Counted from the first letter of the stretch, positions 1 through 8,569 are shown. The stretch is 64,000 nt of DNA from Streptomyces sp. V3I8 (GCF_030817535.1 NZ_JAUSZL010000002.1:4588001-4652000), one strand, 5' to 3'. The notes: generated from the letters alone by a model not told the origin. A program made the numbers and translations.

Positions 1-16
1 ACGGCATACTGGCGCC

Positions 17-958
17 GTGACCGACGCCCCGCACGTCCCGCACACCCCGCAGGTCCCGCAGGTCCTGAGCGACGGTCCCCGACGCGAGCTCGCCGACTTC
101 CTGCGCACGCGTCGGACCCGGCTGCGACCGCAGGACGTCGGCCTGGAGCCAGGCCCGCGGCGGCGCGTCGCCGGGCTGCGGCGGGAGGAACTGGCCCTGC
201 TGGCCGGGGTGAGCCCGGACTACTACCAGCGCATGGAGCAGGGACGCGACGTACGGCCCTCCGACCAGGTCCTGGACGCCCTCGCGCGCGCCCTCGGCTT
301 CTCCGCCGGGGAGACCCGGCACCTGCACGCCCTCGCCGCCGCCGCACGCACCCGGTCCCGGCCGCCGCGTACGTACGCGGCGGGTACGTACGAGCCGTGT
401 ACGTACGAGCCGGAGGAGGTACCGGACACCACGCTGCGACTGCTGCGCGACATGACCTCGCCCGCTCTGGTCATCGGCCGTTTCCTGGACGTGCTGGCCT
501 GGAACCCGCTCGGCGGCGCCCTGCTGGGGGAGTTCAGCCGGCAGCCGCAGCGGGAGCGGAATCTGCTCGCACTGTTCCTGAGCCCCGAAGCCGACCGGGC
601 GTGCCCGAACCGGGCGGCCACCGTCGCCGAGCTGATCGGGATGCTGCGGACACAGGTCGCCGTTGATCCCGGCCATCCGCGCGCGGTCGAGCTGGTGGGT
701 GAACTGGCGGTCCGGAGCGACGAGTTCGCGGCGCTGTGGGCCCTCCACGACGTGGAGGAACCGACCCGCGGCCAGATGCGCCTCGACCACCCTGAGGTCG
801 GCGAACTGAACCTGGACTGGGACGTCTACCTGATACCGGGCGACCCGGGCCCCGCGCTCATGGTCTGCACCGCGGCCGAGGGCGGCCCCGACGCCGACCG
901 CCTCCAACGGCTCGCCGACCTGCAGGGCGCCCGGAACGAACACCCCGCACGGGGATGA
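17..958 (+). CDS. XRE-family regulator with MmyB-like ligand-binding domain
   Basis: Cytoplasmic DNA-binding regulator of 313 aa. Residues about 20-95 form the helix-turn-helix domain, with the RRREELALLAGVSPDYYQRME signature of the Streptomyces MmyB group. Residues about 140-300 resemble the MmyB-like ligand-binding domain (ALVIGRFLDVLAWNPLGGAL, then the LDWDVYLIPG stretch). Between them lies a short linker with TYxxGTYEP-like repeats, encoded by repeated TACGTACG. The start is a GTG only 16 bases into the window, so its promoter is not visible. Family members often sit beside short-chain dehydrogenases they control; no such neighbour is seen here. The target is unknown. Confidence 0.88.
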   Translation: MTDAPHVPHTPQVPQVLSDGPRRELADFLRTRRTRLRPQDVGLEPGPRRRVAGLRREELALLAGVSPDYYQRMEQGRDVRPSDQVLDALARALGFSAGETRHLHALAAAARTRSRPPRTYAAGTYEPCTYEPEEVPDTTLRLLRDMTSPALVIGRFLDVLAWNPLGGALLGEFSRQPQRERNLLALFLSPEADRACPNRAATVAELIGMLRTQVAVDPGHPRAVELVGELAVRSDEFAALWALHDVEEPTRGQMRLDHPEVGELNLDWDVYLIPGDPGPALMVCTAAEGGPDADRLQRLADLQGARNEHPARG

Positions 959-1613
959 CAGACGCGATGACCTGCACCCGTGTCACTCATGGTGCCGTGC
1001 GGCGCTGGGAGCACGGGCGAAGAACGTCCGGTCGCCCTCGGCCGGCAGCGCCTGCCCGTGGTCGGCGTACCAGCCCGTGGTCGGCGTACCAGCCCGGCGT
1101 GGATGGAACCCAGGCTTCCAGAGCCTCCGGGAAGGCGCACAGGGCCTCACGGCCGGTGATGTGATCGTCTGGTGTCAGGGATCGGTGATCGGTGATCGGT
1201 CATGGAGAGGCCCCCGCCCGGCCGGTGATCCGGCTTGCCGGTGTCAGGCGCTGATGTCGGAAGGGGCGCTCTCGGGGCCTTGGGCGCTGAGCTTCTGCCG
1301 TGTCTTCAGGACACCCGGAACGGTTCCCGCGGCGAAGGCCGCAACGGCCAGAGCGGAGATCGCCATGGCCCGCAACGCGGGTACTTCGTCTCTTCGGCAT
1401 CAGGCCCTCCCCTGGCTGCGAGCCACCCGCCACCGCCGGAGTCGGAACCGGACCTGATCCACTACGGCTCCACTACGGCTCCACTACGGCGATCGCGTAG
1501 GACTGGCGAGTGGCAAGAGCTGATGCGGAACGCCGACCGGGCGGCGCACTCCGGAGCGGTGCCGGAGTACGCCGCCCGCGGGCGGGACGAGCTGCCGGAG
1601 GCAGTCCGCGCGG
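959..1613. other. Intergenic stretch without a recognisable gene
   Basis: Several short open frames exist here but none shows a recognisable domain or convincing start. The stretch holds a duplicated 19-bp unit near 1055-1095, a GGTGATCGG-type run near 1180-1200, and the perfect 11-bp triplicate at 1458-1490. It separates the convergent regulator and ABC permease genes. Confidence 0.5.
1458..1490. repeat. Three perfect tandem copies of an 11-bp unit
   Basis: TCCACTACGGC occurs three times without mismatch and with no spacer. The 11-bp period matches one helical turn, so it could be a protein-binding array, but no partner gene is evident. It lies 124 bp beyond the stop of the ABC permease gene. 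Confidence 0.7.
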
Positions 1614-2432
1614 TCACCGCGGGTCGCGGTTGAACACCGCCTTCGACCAGCGGTAGCCGAGCCCCGCGAGGCCCAGGCACCAGACGATGGTGATCCACCA
1701 GTTGTTGCCGATCTCGGTGCCGAGAAGCAGCCCGCGCAGGGTCTCGATGGCGGGCGTGAACGGCTGGTACTCGGCGATCGGCCGGAACCAGCCCGGCATC
1801 GCGTCCACCGGGACGAAGGCGCTGGAGATGAGCGGCAGGAAGACCAGCGGCAGCGCGTTGTTGCTGGCTGCCTCGGCGCTGGGGCTGATCATGCCCATCC
1901 CGACCGCGATCCAGGTGAACGCCAGGGCGAACAGCGCAAGCAGCCCGAACGCCGCGATCCACTCCAGAGCCGTGGCGTCCGTGGAGCGGAAGCCGATGGC
2001 CACACCGACGGCGCCGACGAGAACCACGCTGACGACCGACTGCAGCACGCTGCCGATGACGTGCCCGATGAGCACGGAGCCGCGGTGGATCGCCATGGTG
2101 CGGAAGCGGGCGGTGATGCCCTCGGTCATGTCCATGGAAACGGACACCGCGGTGCCGACCAGGGTGCCGCCGATGGTCATCAGCAGGATGCCCGGGACGA
2201 GATACGCGATGTACTCCGAGCGATCGGCGCCGCCACCGCCGATGCCCGCGCTCATCACGTCGCCGAAGACGTAGACGAACAGCAGCAGCAGGACGATCGG
2301 CGTGAGCAGCAGGTTCAGGGTGAGGGACGGGTAGCGGCGCGCGTGCAGCAGGTTGCGGCGCAGCATCGTGCTCGAGTCCCGCACGGCGAGCGAGATCCGG
2401 GTCGGGCGGACGGGAGCCAGGGGGGAGCTCAT
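1614..2432 (-). CDS. ABC-2 type transporter permease, DrrB-like
   Basis: Integral membrane subunit of an ABC exporter, 272 aa, about six hydrophobic segments (for example SLTLNLLLTPIVLLLLFVYVF, AFGLLALFALAFTWIAVGMG, WITIVWCLGLAGLGYRWS). It matches the daunorubicin-resistance DrrB/ABC-2 group in length and layout. Its ATG overlaps the stop of the upstream ATPase gene by 4 bp (ATGA), so the two are co-translated. Known relatives export hydrophobic drugs or lipids; the substrate here cannot be read from sequence. The XRE regulator at the window start could control it, but it is 650 bp away and convergent. Confidence 0.9.
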   Translation of the reverse strand: MSSPLAPVRPTRISLAVRDSSTMLRRNLLHARRYPSLTLNLLLTPIVLLLLFVYVFGDVMSAGIGGGGADRSEYIAYLVPGILLMTIGGTLVGTAVSVSMDMTEGITARFRTMAIHRGSVLIGHVIGSVLQSVVSVVLVGAVGVAIGFRSTDATALEWIAAFGLLALFALAFTWIAVGMGMISPSAEAASNNALPLVFLPLISSAFVPVDAMPGWFRPIAEYQPFTPAIETLRGLLLGTEIGNNWWITIVWCLGLAGLGYRWSKAVFNRDPR

Positions 2433-3430
2433 CGGACAGCCTCACCTTTCTTGTCGGTTCGGTCGGTGCCGCCGGTCAGGGCGAAGAACACGTCGTCGAG
2501 GTCGGGGGAGTGCACGGTCAGCTCGTCGGCCTCCGCACCGGCGGAGTCCAGCCGGCCGAGGAGGGAACGCAGCTCGCGCTGGCTGCCGTCGCCGGGGATC
2601 CGCAGCGCCAGCGCCTCGTCGTCCCGGGTGGCCTCGCGCAGCGCGGAGGTGGCTCTCCGGTACGCGGACGGATCGGTGAAGCGGAGCCGGACATGCCCGC
2701 CGGGGACCAGCCGCTTCAGCTCGTCGGCGGTGCCCTCGGCGGCGATCCTGCCGTCGTTCAGCACGGCGATGCGGTCGGCGAGTTCGTCGGCCTCCTCCAG
2801 GTACTGGGTGGTGAGGAGGACGGTGACGCCGCCCGTGACGAGTTCGCGGATGATCTGCCACATGTTGTGGCGGGAGCGCGGGTCGAGGCCGGTGGTCGGC
2901 TCGTCGAGGAAGATGATCCGCGGCTCGCCGACCAGCGTCATGGCGATGTCCAGGCGGCGCTTCATGCCGCCGGAGTAGGTGGAGGCGGGCTTCCTCGCGG
3001 CCTCGGTGAGGTCGAAGCGCTCCAGTAGTTCGGCGGTGATCTGTCGCCCCTCGCGCCTGGACAGGTGGTGCAGGTCCGCCATGAGGAGCATGTTCTCCTC
3101 GCCGGTGATCAGCCCGTCGACGGCGGAGAACTGCCCGGTGACACCGATCGCGGCGCGCACGCCGTCCGGTGACGTGGCGACGTCGTGGCCCGCGACCTGG
3201 GCCTGTCCGCCGTCGGCGGTGATGAGCGTGGAGAGGATCTTCACGGCGGTGGTCTTGCCGGCGCCGTTGGGCCCGAGCAGCGCGAACACGGACCCGGCGG
3301 GGATGTGCAGATCGATGCCGTCGAGAACGGTCTTGTCGCCGTACGACTTGCGCAGACCGATGGCGGAGACGGCGGCCGGCGCCTGCGGACCGTCGTCCCG
3401 CCTGGACGTGGACATGACAGATGAAGGCAT
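2429..3430 (-). CDS. ABC transporter ATP-binding protein, DrrA-like
   Basis: ATPase subunit, 333 aa, that would energise the permease downstream. Walker A is GPNGAGKTT (residue about 55), the signature motif is TYSGGMKRRLDIA (about 155), and Walker B is RIIFLDEPTTGLDPRSR (about 175). The C-terminal 100 aa resemble the DrrA-type accessory domain, ending in DLDDVFFALTG. The start at 3430 is preferred because GGAGG lies about 5 bases upstream; an internal ATG at 3415 is an alternative. The leader upstream is an 8-copy 9-bp tandem repeat. Confidence 0.93.
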   Translation of the reverse strand: MPSSVMSTSRRDDGPQAPAAVSAIGLRKSYGDKTVLDGIDLHIPAGSVFALLGPNGAGKTTAVKILSTLITADGGQAQVAGHDVATSPDGVRAAIGVTGQFSAVDGLITGEENMLLMADLHHLSRREGRQITAELLERFDLTEAARKPASTYSGGMKRRLDIAMTLVGEPRIIFLDEPTTGLDPRSRHNMWQIIRELVTGGVTVLLTTQYLEEADELADRIAVLNDGRIAAEGTADELKRLVPGGHVRLRFTDPSAYRRATSALREATRDDEALALRIPGDGSQRELRSLLGRLDSAGAEADELTVHSPDLDDVFFALTGGTDRTDKKGEAVR

Positions 3431-3454
3431 GGGGCCCTCCGATCGAAGGCTGAC

Positions 3455-3526
3455 GTGATGAGAGTGATGAGAGTGATGAGAGTGATGAGAGTGATGAGAG
3501 TGATGAGGGGGATGAGAGTGATGAGG
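3455..3526. repeat. Eight tandem copies of a 9-bp unit upstream of the ABC operon
   Basis: GTGATGAGA/G repeats eight times (one copy GGGATGAGA) between the DUF4097 stop and the ABC ATPase start. It occupies the leader or promoter region of the leftward ABC operon. Slippage could change its length and hence expression; this is inference. Confidence 0.85.
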
Positions 3527-3554
3527 GGGAAGGGGGCGGCTGACGACGTGGTGC

Positions 3555-4403
3555 TCAGGCCCTGGCGCGGCGGACGTCGATGTTGCCGTACTTGGTACGG
3601 GCGTGGACCTTGACCGTGTCCTCGGTCTGCTCCGGGCTCTCGGAGGTGGTGAGCGTGTTGCGCACCTGGCCCAAGCCGGAGCTGACGTCGAGCCAGGTGG
3701 CCGTGCCCTCGCGGACGCCGATGTCGATGGCGCCGTAGTTGGTCTCCAACCGGACGGTGCCGCGGGCCACTTCGCCCACCCGCAGGGTGCCGTGGGCGGT
3801 GGTGGCGGTGACCGAGTCCTCGGCCCGCCGGATCTCGATGTCGCCGTTGGCGCCGCTCACCCGCAGCTCGCCGGTCGCGGCGTCGACCGTCGTGGTGCCG
3901 TGCGAGTTCTTCAGGACGGCGGGGCCGCCGAGGAGGCCGACGCGCAGACTGCCCGAGCTGGTGGTGATCTCGGCCCGGCCCTCGACGCGGTCCACGGCGA
4001 TCGAGCCGTGCGACGCGGTCAGTTGGAGCGGACCCGTCGTGTCGAGGCGGACGTCGCCGGACGAGGTCCTCACGTGGACCTCGCCCAGCCGGCCCTCACC
4101 CAGTACCTGGGCCCAGGCACCTGTCATGTCGACGCGCGAGTCCGCGGGCAATTCGACCGTCACGTCGACGGTGCCGGTGCGACCGAGCCCGAGCAGACTG
4201 CCCTTGGGCGTCCTGACGGTCAGTACGCCGCCCGTGTACGTGACCTCGGTCTGCTCGGCAGCCCGTGCGTCCAGGTCCTTCTTCGGGTCGCGGGGCCGTA
4301 CCTCGACGACGGTGTCGAGGCGGTCATCCGCGGTGAACCGGATGGAACCGGCCTCCACGCGCGCCGTGACCGAGATCGCTTCGGGGGTGTCGAAAGAAGG
4401 CAT
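3555..4403 (-). CDS. DUF4097-family beta-repeat protein
   Basis: About 282 aa, built of short repeated beta strands with the pattern G-x-V-R-L-x-T-x-x-G-x-I (for example VHVRTSSGDVRLDTTG, RLETNYGAIDIGV), typical of DUF4097, which is thought to form a beta-helix. No signal peptide is visible. The start is taken at the MPSFDTPEAISV ATG; the open frame runs further upstream but without conserved sequence. It lies 80 bp downstream of the RHH regulator on the same strand, a pairing seen repeatedly in Streptomyces. Biochemical role unknown. Confidence 0.85.
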   Translation of the reverse strand: MPSFDTPEAISVTARVEAGSIRFTADDRLDTVVEVRPRDPKKDLDARAAEQTEVTYTGGVLTVRTPKGSLLGLGRTGTVDVTVELPADSRVDMTGAWAQVLGEGRLGEVHVRTSSGDVRLDTTGPLQLTASHGSIAVDRVEGRAEITTSSGSLRVGLLGGPAVLKNSHGTTTVDAATGELRVSGANGDIEIRRAEDSVTATTAHGTLRVGEVARGTVRLETNYGAIDIGVREGTATWLDVSSGLGQVRNTLTTSESPEQTEDTVKVHARTKYGNIDVRRARA

Positions 4404-4483
4404 GGCTGTCCCGTCCTCTTGGGTCCTTGGGCCGTCCCCGCTGGTGGGACGTGGTGTGGGTGAAGTGGTGCCGGCGGGCGCGG

Positions 4484-5008
4484 CTAGCGCACCCAGCCCG
4501 TGAAGCTCTGTCCGACGGCCTGGGCCTTCTCCGGCGTACGCGGCCGGGTGCCGCCGTCGACCGCTGCCGACACGGCGCGCACCAGCCACGCGTTGACCGA
4601 CAGGCCCTCGTGGGTCGCGGCCTCCTCGGCGCGAGTCTTGAGGTGGGCTGGCAGACGTAGGTTGACGCGGGCGGTGCCCCCGTCGTCGCCGTCGGCCGGG
4701 ACCGGGGCCGGGGCCCTGAACGGTTCGGCGGGTGCGACCGGCTCCGCGGGGGCGCCGCCGTGGGCGGGCGGCAGTGTCACCACGAAGTCGGGGTCGAGTC
4801 CACGCAGCCGTACGTCGACCGAGCCGGGGGCGATCTCACGGGTGATCTCGTCCATCGCGGCGGAGAGCACGTTGAGCAGGGTCAGCCGGGTCACCGACTC
4901 CAGGGGAGCGGTGAGCCTTCCGGCCAGCTCGCGGGCTTCGTCGCCACCGGCTTCGGCGGCCACGACGAGTTCGCGGCGGAGGGAGTCGACATACGGGGTG
5001 AGATCCAT
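4484..5008 (-). CDS. Ribbon-helix-helix (HicB-like) regulator
   Basis: 174 aa from MDLTPYVDSL. The N-terminal about 100 aa are a conserved alpha/beta region (VDVRLRGLDPDFVVTLPP). The C-terminus has an RHH DNA-binding segment, RVNLRLPAHLKTRAEEAA followed by LSVNAWLVRAV, like antitoxins of the HicB/Arc fold. Paired with DUF4097 downstream; no toxin gene is evident, so it may be a plain regulator. Its start codon abuts a triple TGRCRCCA array at 5008-5037, and an equally spaced array precedes gtrA-like at 5452-5481, suggesting autoregulation and control of that gene (inference). Confidence 0.82.
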   Translation of the reverse strand: MDLTPYVDSLRRELVVAAEAGGDEARELAGRLTAPLESVTRLTLLNVLSAAMDEITREIAPGSVDVRLRGLDPDFVVTLPPAHGGAPAEPVAPAEPFRAPAPVPADGDDGGTARVNLRLPAHLKTRAEEAATHEGLSVNAWLVRAVSAAVDGGTRPRTPEKAQAVGQSFTGWVR

Positions 5009-5037
5009 GACGCCATATTGACACCATCGTGGCGCCA
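5008..5037. promoter_or_regulatory. Triple 8-bp operator array, 11-bp period, at the RHH gene start
   Basis: On the plus strand TGACGCCA (5008-5015), TGACACCA (5019-5026) and TGGCGCCA (5030-5037) are each separated by exactly 3 bp. RHH dimers typically bind side by side about one helical turn apart, so three dimers could line one face of the DNA. A lone TGGCGCCA is also at 5128-5135. Binding is inferred. Confidence 0.6.
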
Positions 5038-5451
5038 CTTGCAAGCCTGGGGGGCGCTTTTGCGGGGTGGGCTTGAGATGGTGTGCCCTGAGCTGCGGAA
5101 ACATGAAAGAGAAGCCCCGATCCATTGTGGCGCCATGCGTACACACGCGTCTTCAGGGGTGTGGAATGGCGACGGGTTGCGCCACCCGGCGTCAACGACG
5201 TCCCGTGTGGCGTCGGATGGTGCCGTGAGAGGCGGCTTGTCCCGGCCTCTCGGTCTATGACCGAGTCGAGCCCAGGTCGCGAGGCGGATGACCTCGGGCC
5301 TTCGGCTGGTCGTCGGTCCGACACCTGCTGTGGCATCTACCGCTATCGACGTGCAGTGAAGGCGCGTTGGAGGCCTGTTGAAGGCGTATCGGACCGCTGA
5401 CCTGCGCATGCGCGGCCCCGGCTACGTCGGGATGCCATTTTGGACTCGTGA

Positions 5452-5481
5452 TGGTGCCACTGTTGTGCCATAGTGGCACCA
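5452..5481. promoter_or_regulatory. Second triple 8-bp operator array upstream of the gtrA-like gene
   Basis: TGGTGCCA (5452-5459), TTGTGCCA (5463-5470) and TGGCACCA (5474-5481), again with 3-bp spacers. The outer copies make a perfect 10-bp inverted repeat (5452-5461 and 5472-5481). The array lies about 75 bp before the chosen start of the GtrA-like gene and copies the architecture at 5008-5037. The stretch 5038-5451 between the arrays contains no recognisable gene. Confidence 0.6.
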
Positions 5482-5556
5482 CCAATAACGCGCTCCACGG
5501 TCTTGCAGACCGAGGAACGCGCGTTTCGCGGAGTGGGTCACCGAAGGGGTCGGATC

Positions 5557-6090
5557 GTGGAGACAGCACACAGCCAGGAGCAGGTGGCGCCCGCCGCCTT
5601 CACCGCCTTCACCGCCTTCGCCCGCTTCGTGCTCTTCGGCGGTGGGGTGGGGCTCACCTCCAGCTTCGCCGTGACGGCCCTCGCTTCCTGGACTCCCTGG
5701 GTTCTGGCGAACGCCCTGATCACCGTGGTCTCCACGCTCCTCGCCACCGAGCTGCACGCCCGGTTCACCTTCGGGGGCGAGCACGCGACCTGGCGCCAGC
5801 ATGCGCAGTCGGCCGGGTCCGCAGCGATCGCGTACGCGGTCACCTGTGTGGCGATGCTGGTCCTGCAGCAGCTGGTGGCATCGCCCGGTGCCGTGCTCGA
5901 ACAGGTCGTCTACCTGTCCGCCTCCGCACTCGCCGGGGTCGCGCGGTTCACGGTGCTGCGCCTCGTCGTCTTCGCACGGAACCGTTCGCAGGCCGCTCCC
6001 ACCCTTCGCGCCGCCCGTCCCGTACACGCGACCATGGCCCGCCGCGCTACGGCCCCGGCCGATCCCGCGGTGCTCTGCTACGCCGCCTGA
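5557..6090 (+). CDS. GtrA-like membrane protein
   Basis: 177 aa from a GTG preceded by AAGGGG (about 5543-5548). Four hydrophobic segments (RFVLFGGGVGLTSSFAVTAL, VLANALITVVSTLLATE, AIAYAVTCVAMLVLQQLV, LSASALAGVARFTVLRLVVF) and the HARFTF motif after TM2 are typical of GtrA. GtrA proteins are thought to move polyprenyl-linked sugars across the membrane; the cell-wall substrate here is unknown. The open frame extends upstream to 5473, but that would overlap the operator array, so the internal start is preferred. A poorly conserved, basic tail of about 40 aa follows the last TM segment. Confidence 0.8.
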   Translation: METAHSQEQVAPAAFTAFTAFARFVLFGGGVGLTSSFAVTALASWTPWVLANALITVVSTLLATELHARFTFGGEHATWRQHAQSAGSAAIAYAVTCVAMLVLQQLVASPGAVLEQVVYLSASALAGVARFTVLRLVVFARNRSQAAPTLRAARPVHATMARRATAPADPAVLCYAA

Positions 6091-6470
6091 CCGGCCCCGG
6101 CGGGTGGGGAAGCGCCCGAGGAGCTACGGGTTCGTCGCTCCTGGACATGCAGCACGGCTCGAACGGGCCGCCTCGGCATGTCCCCACGACTCGTACAAGG
6201 GCCTCACGCGGGGCTTGGACCTCGGGACGGGGCAACTGGGGGTAAGCCGACATCGATCAGGAGTCCAGCCAGGTCTTCCAGGCGTTCCCGTTCCTCGGCA
6301 GTGCTTCGTCAAGCTGTTCCGAGACGCCCTGCTTGCGCCGGCACGGGCGCGCCATGACCTCAGAGACGGCACAGGCGGAGGAGCAGCCGCCCTTCGGCTC
6401 GTAACCGGTGGAACGCCACCACTCGCGGCCGGGGGCGGGATCCGGGTGCCGCGGGCCGGCTCCCGGGCCG
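6091..6470. other. Intergenic/degenerate stretch before the methylase remnant
   Basis: No complete gene is recognisable. A short minus-strand piece near 6240-6290 (ERERLEDLAGLLIDVGL) looks like residual coding sequence of unknown origin. Confidence 0.35.
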
Positions 6471-6476
6471 CGCTTC

Positions 6477-7490
6477 CCGGCGGAGAGTTCTTCACCCCAC
6501 GTGCCGCGGCACGGCTGATGCGGGACGCCGCCATAGAGGACGAGGACTCGGCGCGATGCGTCCACGACCCGTATGCGCGCGCAGGCGAGATGCTTGACGG
6601 AGCCGCTGAACGCCTCGGTGGCGTTGTGCCTCTGACCCTGCGTGGTGAGAGTCCGCAGCGCGGCACGCTTCAGCTCGCCGGAATGAACCTCGCACCGCAC
6701 GGGATCCCGGTCGAACTGGAAGCCGGCACCGCGGCCCCATGGAACGAAGGTGCCTGGCCGAAGGGCCACCGGGCCGATCTGATCCTGACCAATCCGCCAC
6801 GTCCTGGTGTCACTCAAGGACGAGGGCCGTGCAGGTGTGGTGATGCCGGTCGGCGGGGGCACCTCCACAGACGTCTGGGAGCGGGAGATCCGGAGCAGGC
6901 TGGTGGAGGACGGTGCTGTCGAACGCATTGTCGCGTTGCCGCCCCAACTCTTTTCCGGAGCTCAGGTGTTCGTCTGCTTGTGGTTCTTGCGGCGTTCCGC
7001 GGCGGTGTGCGAGGAGATCCTGTTCGTGGATGCCCGGGGCCTGGGCGACAAGGCGGCCCGCGGACCCCGGGTCCTGTCCGACGAACACGTCGAGGCCGTC
7101 ACAAAAACCGTTCAGGCATGGCGACGAGGGACCGGATTTCGTCTCGGTCGGCAGAGCGCGGGCCACCTTGCGGTCGCTGCTCCGCTGGAGGCGGTGCGGG
7201 CTGGCGGTTACTCGCCCAGCCCCTCCGACCATGTGGACAGATGGACGTCCACGGCGTTCACGGCGTTCACGGCGTCACCGGCCGATGCGGCTGCCGAGGC
7301 AGCAGCCACGGAGCAGGTGCTCTCCGCGGCGAGGCGTCGGACCGAAGCCATGGGCGGCGCGGTCGATGCGCTCTCGTACGACCCGTTGCCATCGGCCACC
7401 GTGCTCTCGTCCGACGGGCCACCTCATGACTGGCGTCGGGTCCCGCTGGGAGAACTGGTCGACATCATGGCTGGCCCGTCCTGCACACGC
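6477..7490 (+). pseudogene. Remnant of an N-6 DNA methylase (hsdM-like) gene
   Basis: Starts in one frame with GEFFTPRAAARLMRDA (the target-side FTP motif), then a degenerate SAM motif (VHDPYARAGEML in place of DPxxGxGxxL) and NPP at 6791-6799. At 6798 the reading frame jumps to HVLVSLKDEGRAGVVMP, so the NPP[FY] catalytic motif and the following region are deleted. The second frame runs through RIVALPPQLFSG, VCLWFLRR and LFVDARGLG and ends with WRRVPLGELVDIMAGPS, the start of an hsdS-like specificity region that then decays. Both the frameshift and the loss of motif IV make it non-functional. No hsdR or hsdS gene remains nearby. Confidence 0.8.
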
Positions 7491-7705
7491 CTGACGGCCG
7501 CGACCCGCCACCACAGCACACTCGCCGCGCGTCTGCTGAGGCGGTCCTTTACGGCGGCACTGCATTTGCCACGCCGATGGGGCTCTGCGCGCTTGTCCCG
7601 TCTGCAGCCGGTCAACTCTGACGAGCTGACATGTCCTGCGGAAACCCTGCTGCGGGGCGCGGTCCCATCGAGGTCCGTAGTCCATTGCTGCAATACATCA
7701 ATCCA

Positions 7706-7730
7706 GTACATGGACTACCCTTGGTACATG
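7706..7730 (+). promoter_or_regulatory. Putative operator over the vapB start
   Basis: GTACATG occurs at 7706-7712 and 7724-7730, 18 bp apart, the second copy overlapping the ATG. The region upstream is AT-rich for this DNA. Autorepression by the antitoxin is common in VapBC modules and would fit this placement; it is not shown. Confidence 0.35.
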
Positions 7731-7988
7731 TCCATGAAGCGCACGAACGTCTACGCGGATCCCGAGGACCTGGCGATCATCAAGAAGGCCGCCAAGCGTC
7801 GCGGCATAAGCGAGGCCGAGATCATCCGCCAGGGGATCCACCTCGCGGCGATGGCGAACCGCGTCTGGGACGAGCCGCTTTTCTCACGCACCTTCGAGGG
7901 GCCGGGACATACGCTGTCCAAGGGCGAGGTCCGTGACGCGGTCGCCGACGCGGTCCGCTGTGAGACGGACTCCGGAACCGCCGCGTGA
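7728..7988 (+). CDS. RHH antitoxin, VapB/CopG-like
   Basis: 86 aa, MSMKRTNVYADPEDLAIIKKA then RRGISEAEIIRQGIHLAAMANRVWDEPLF. The N-terminal strand and two helices match ribbon-helix-helix antitoxins; the C-terminus would wrap the toxin. The frame is open upstream through the methylase remnant, but coding signal begins here (ATG at 7728, alternative 7734). Its stop overlaps the toxin GTG by 4 bp. Confidence 0.85.
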   Translation: MSMKRTNVYADPEDLAIIKKAAKRRGISEAEIIRQGIHLAAMANRVWDEPLFSRTFEGPGHTLSKGEVRDAVADAVRCETDSGTAA

Positions 7989-8428
7989 TCGTCGTCATCG
8001 CGGACACGTCCGGCCTCCTGGCCGCCCTCGACGCGACGCACCCTGAGCACGGAGCGGCGAACGAGGCGATCATGACGGCAGGACTCCTGGTCATGTCACC
8101 GCTGCTGCTGGCGGAACTGGATCACGTGGCCACGCGCGAGTTGGGGCGTGCGGCCGCCGTCAGCGCGGTCGACGACCTGCGGCGCTGGATGAGCCGGGGC
8201 CGGATCGTCATGCCTGAGATCACGGAAGACCACTTGGGTACCGCGCAGTCCGTCCGAGTCCGCTACGACGCGCTCGACCTGGACCTCGCCGACGCGGTGA
8301 ACGTGGCGCTCGCCGCCGACTACGACACCGACGCGATCCTCACCCTCGACCGACGGGACTTCCGGGCCGTACGCCCGTTGGGCCACCACAAGGCGTTCCG
8401 CGTCCTCCCCGACGACCTCCCGCTCTGA
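7985..8428 (+). CDS. PIN-domain toxin, VapC-like
   Basis: 147 aa ribonuclease of the PIN fold. The acidic residues expected for Mg2+ binding are visible: IADTSGLLAALD near the N-terminus, the conserved Glu of LLLAELDHVATRE, DLDLADAVNVALA and ILTLDRRDFRAV. VapC proteins cleave tRNA or rRNA and are silenced by their cognate VapB. The start is a GTG overlapping the antitoxin stop (GTGA), indicating translational coupling. It lies just outside element 1. Confidence 0.9.
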   Translation: MIVVIADTSGLLAALDATHPEHGAANEAIMTAGLLVMSPLLLAELDHVATRELGRAAAVSAVDDLRRWMSRGRIVMPEITEDHLGTAQSVRVRYDALDLDLADAVNVALAADYDTDAILTLDRRDFRAVRPLGHHKAFRVLPDDLPL

Positions 8429-8542
8429 CGCGAGATCCAGCTGTGGCCAGGCGCACGCATCTGCAGGGGGCTCGTGCTCTCCGCGTGCCCAATCGTCGAT
8501 GGCGGACGGCCCGCGAAACGCAGCGACGGCTCATCAATAAGC

Positions 8543-8569
8543 AAGCCCCAGGCTGCTGACCTGGGGCTT
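8543..8569. terminator. Hairpin terminator next to the tRNA-Gly remnant
   Basis: AAGCCCCAGG, a 7-nt loop, CCTGGGGCTT: a perfect 10-bp stem. It closely resembles the terminator after the intact tRNA-Gly at 26659-26683, so the left end copies or retains the tRNA 3' region including its terminator. It could also stop vapBC transcription. Confidence 0.7.

Noticed and set aside
1462..2445. 327-aa minus-strand frame overlapping the ABC permease
   Set aside because: Arg/His-rich shadow of the permease gene, which has clear TM segments in the other frame and couples to the ATPase.
5801..7429. Single 542-aa gene from the GtrA end through the methylase region
   Set aside because: Only 6477-6799 of it carries methylase motifs; the rest is out-of-frame noise. 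The region is a pseudogene with a frame jump.
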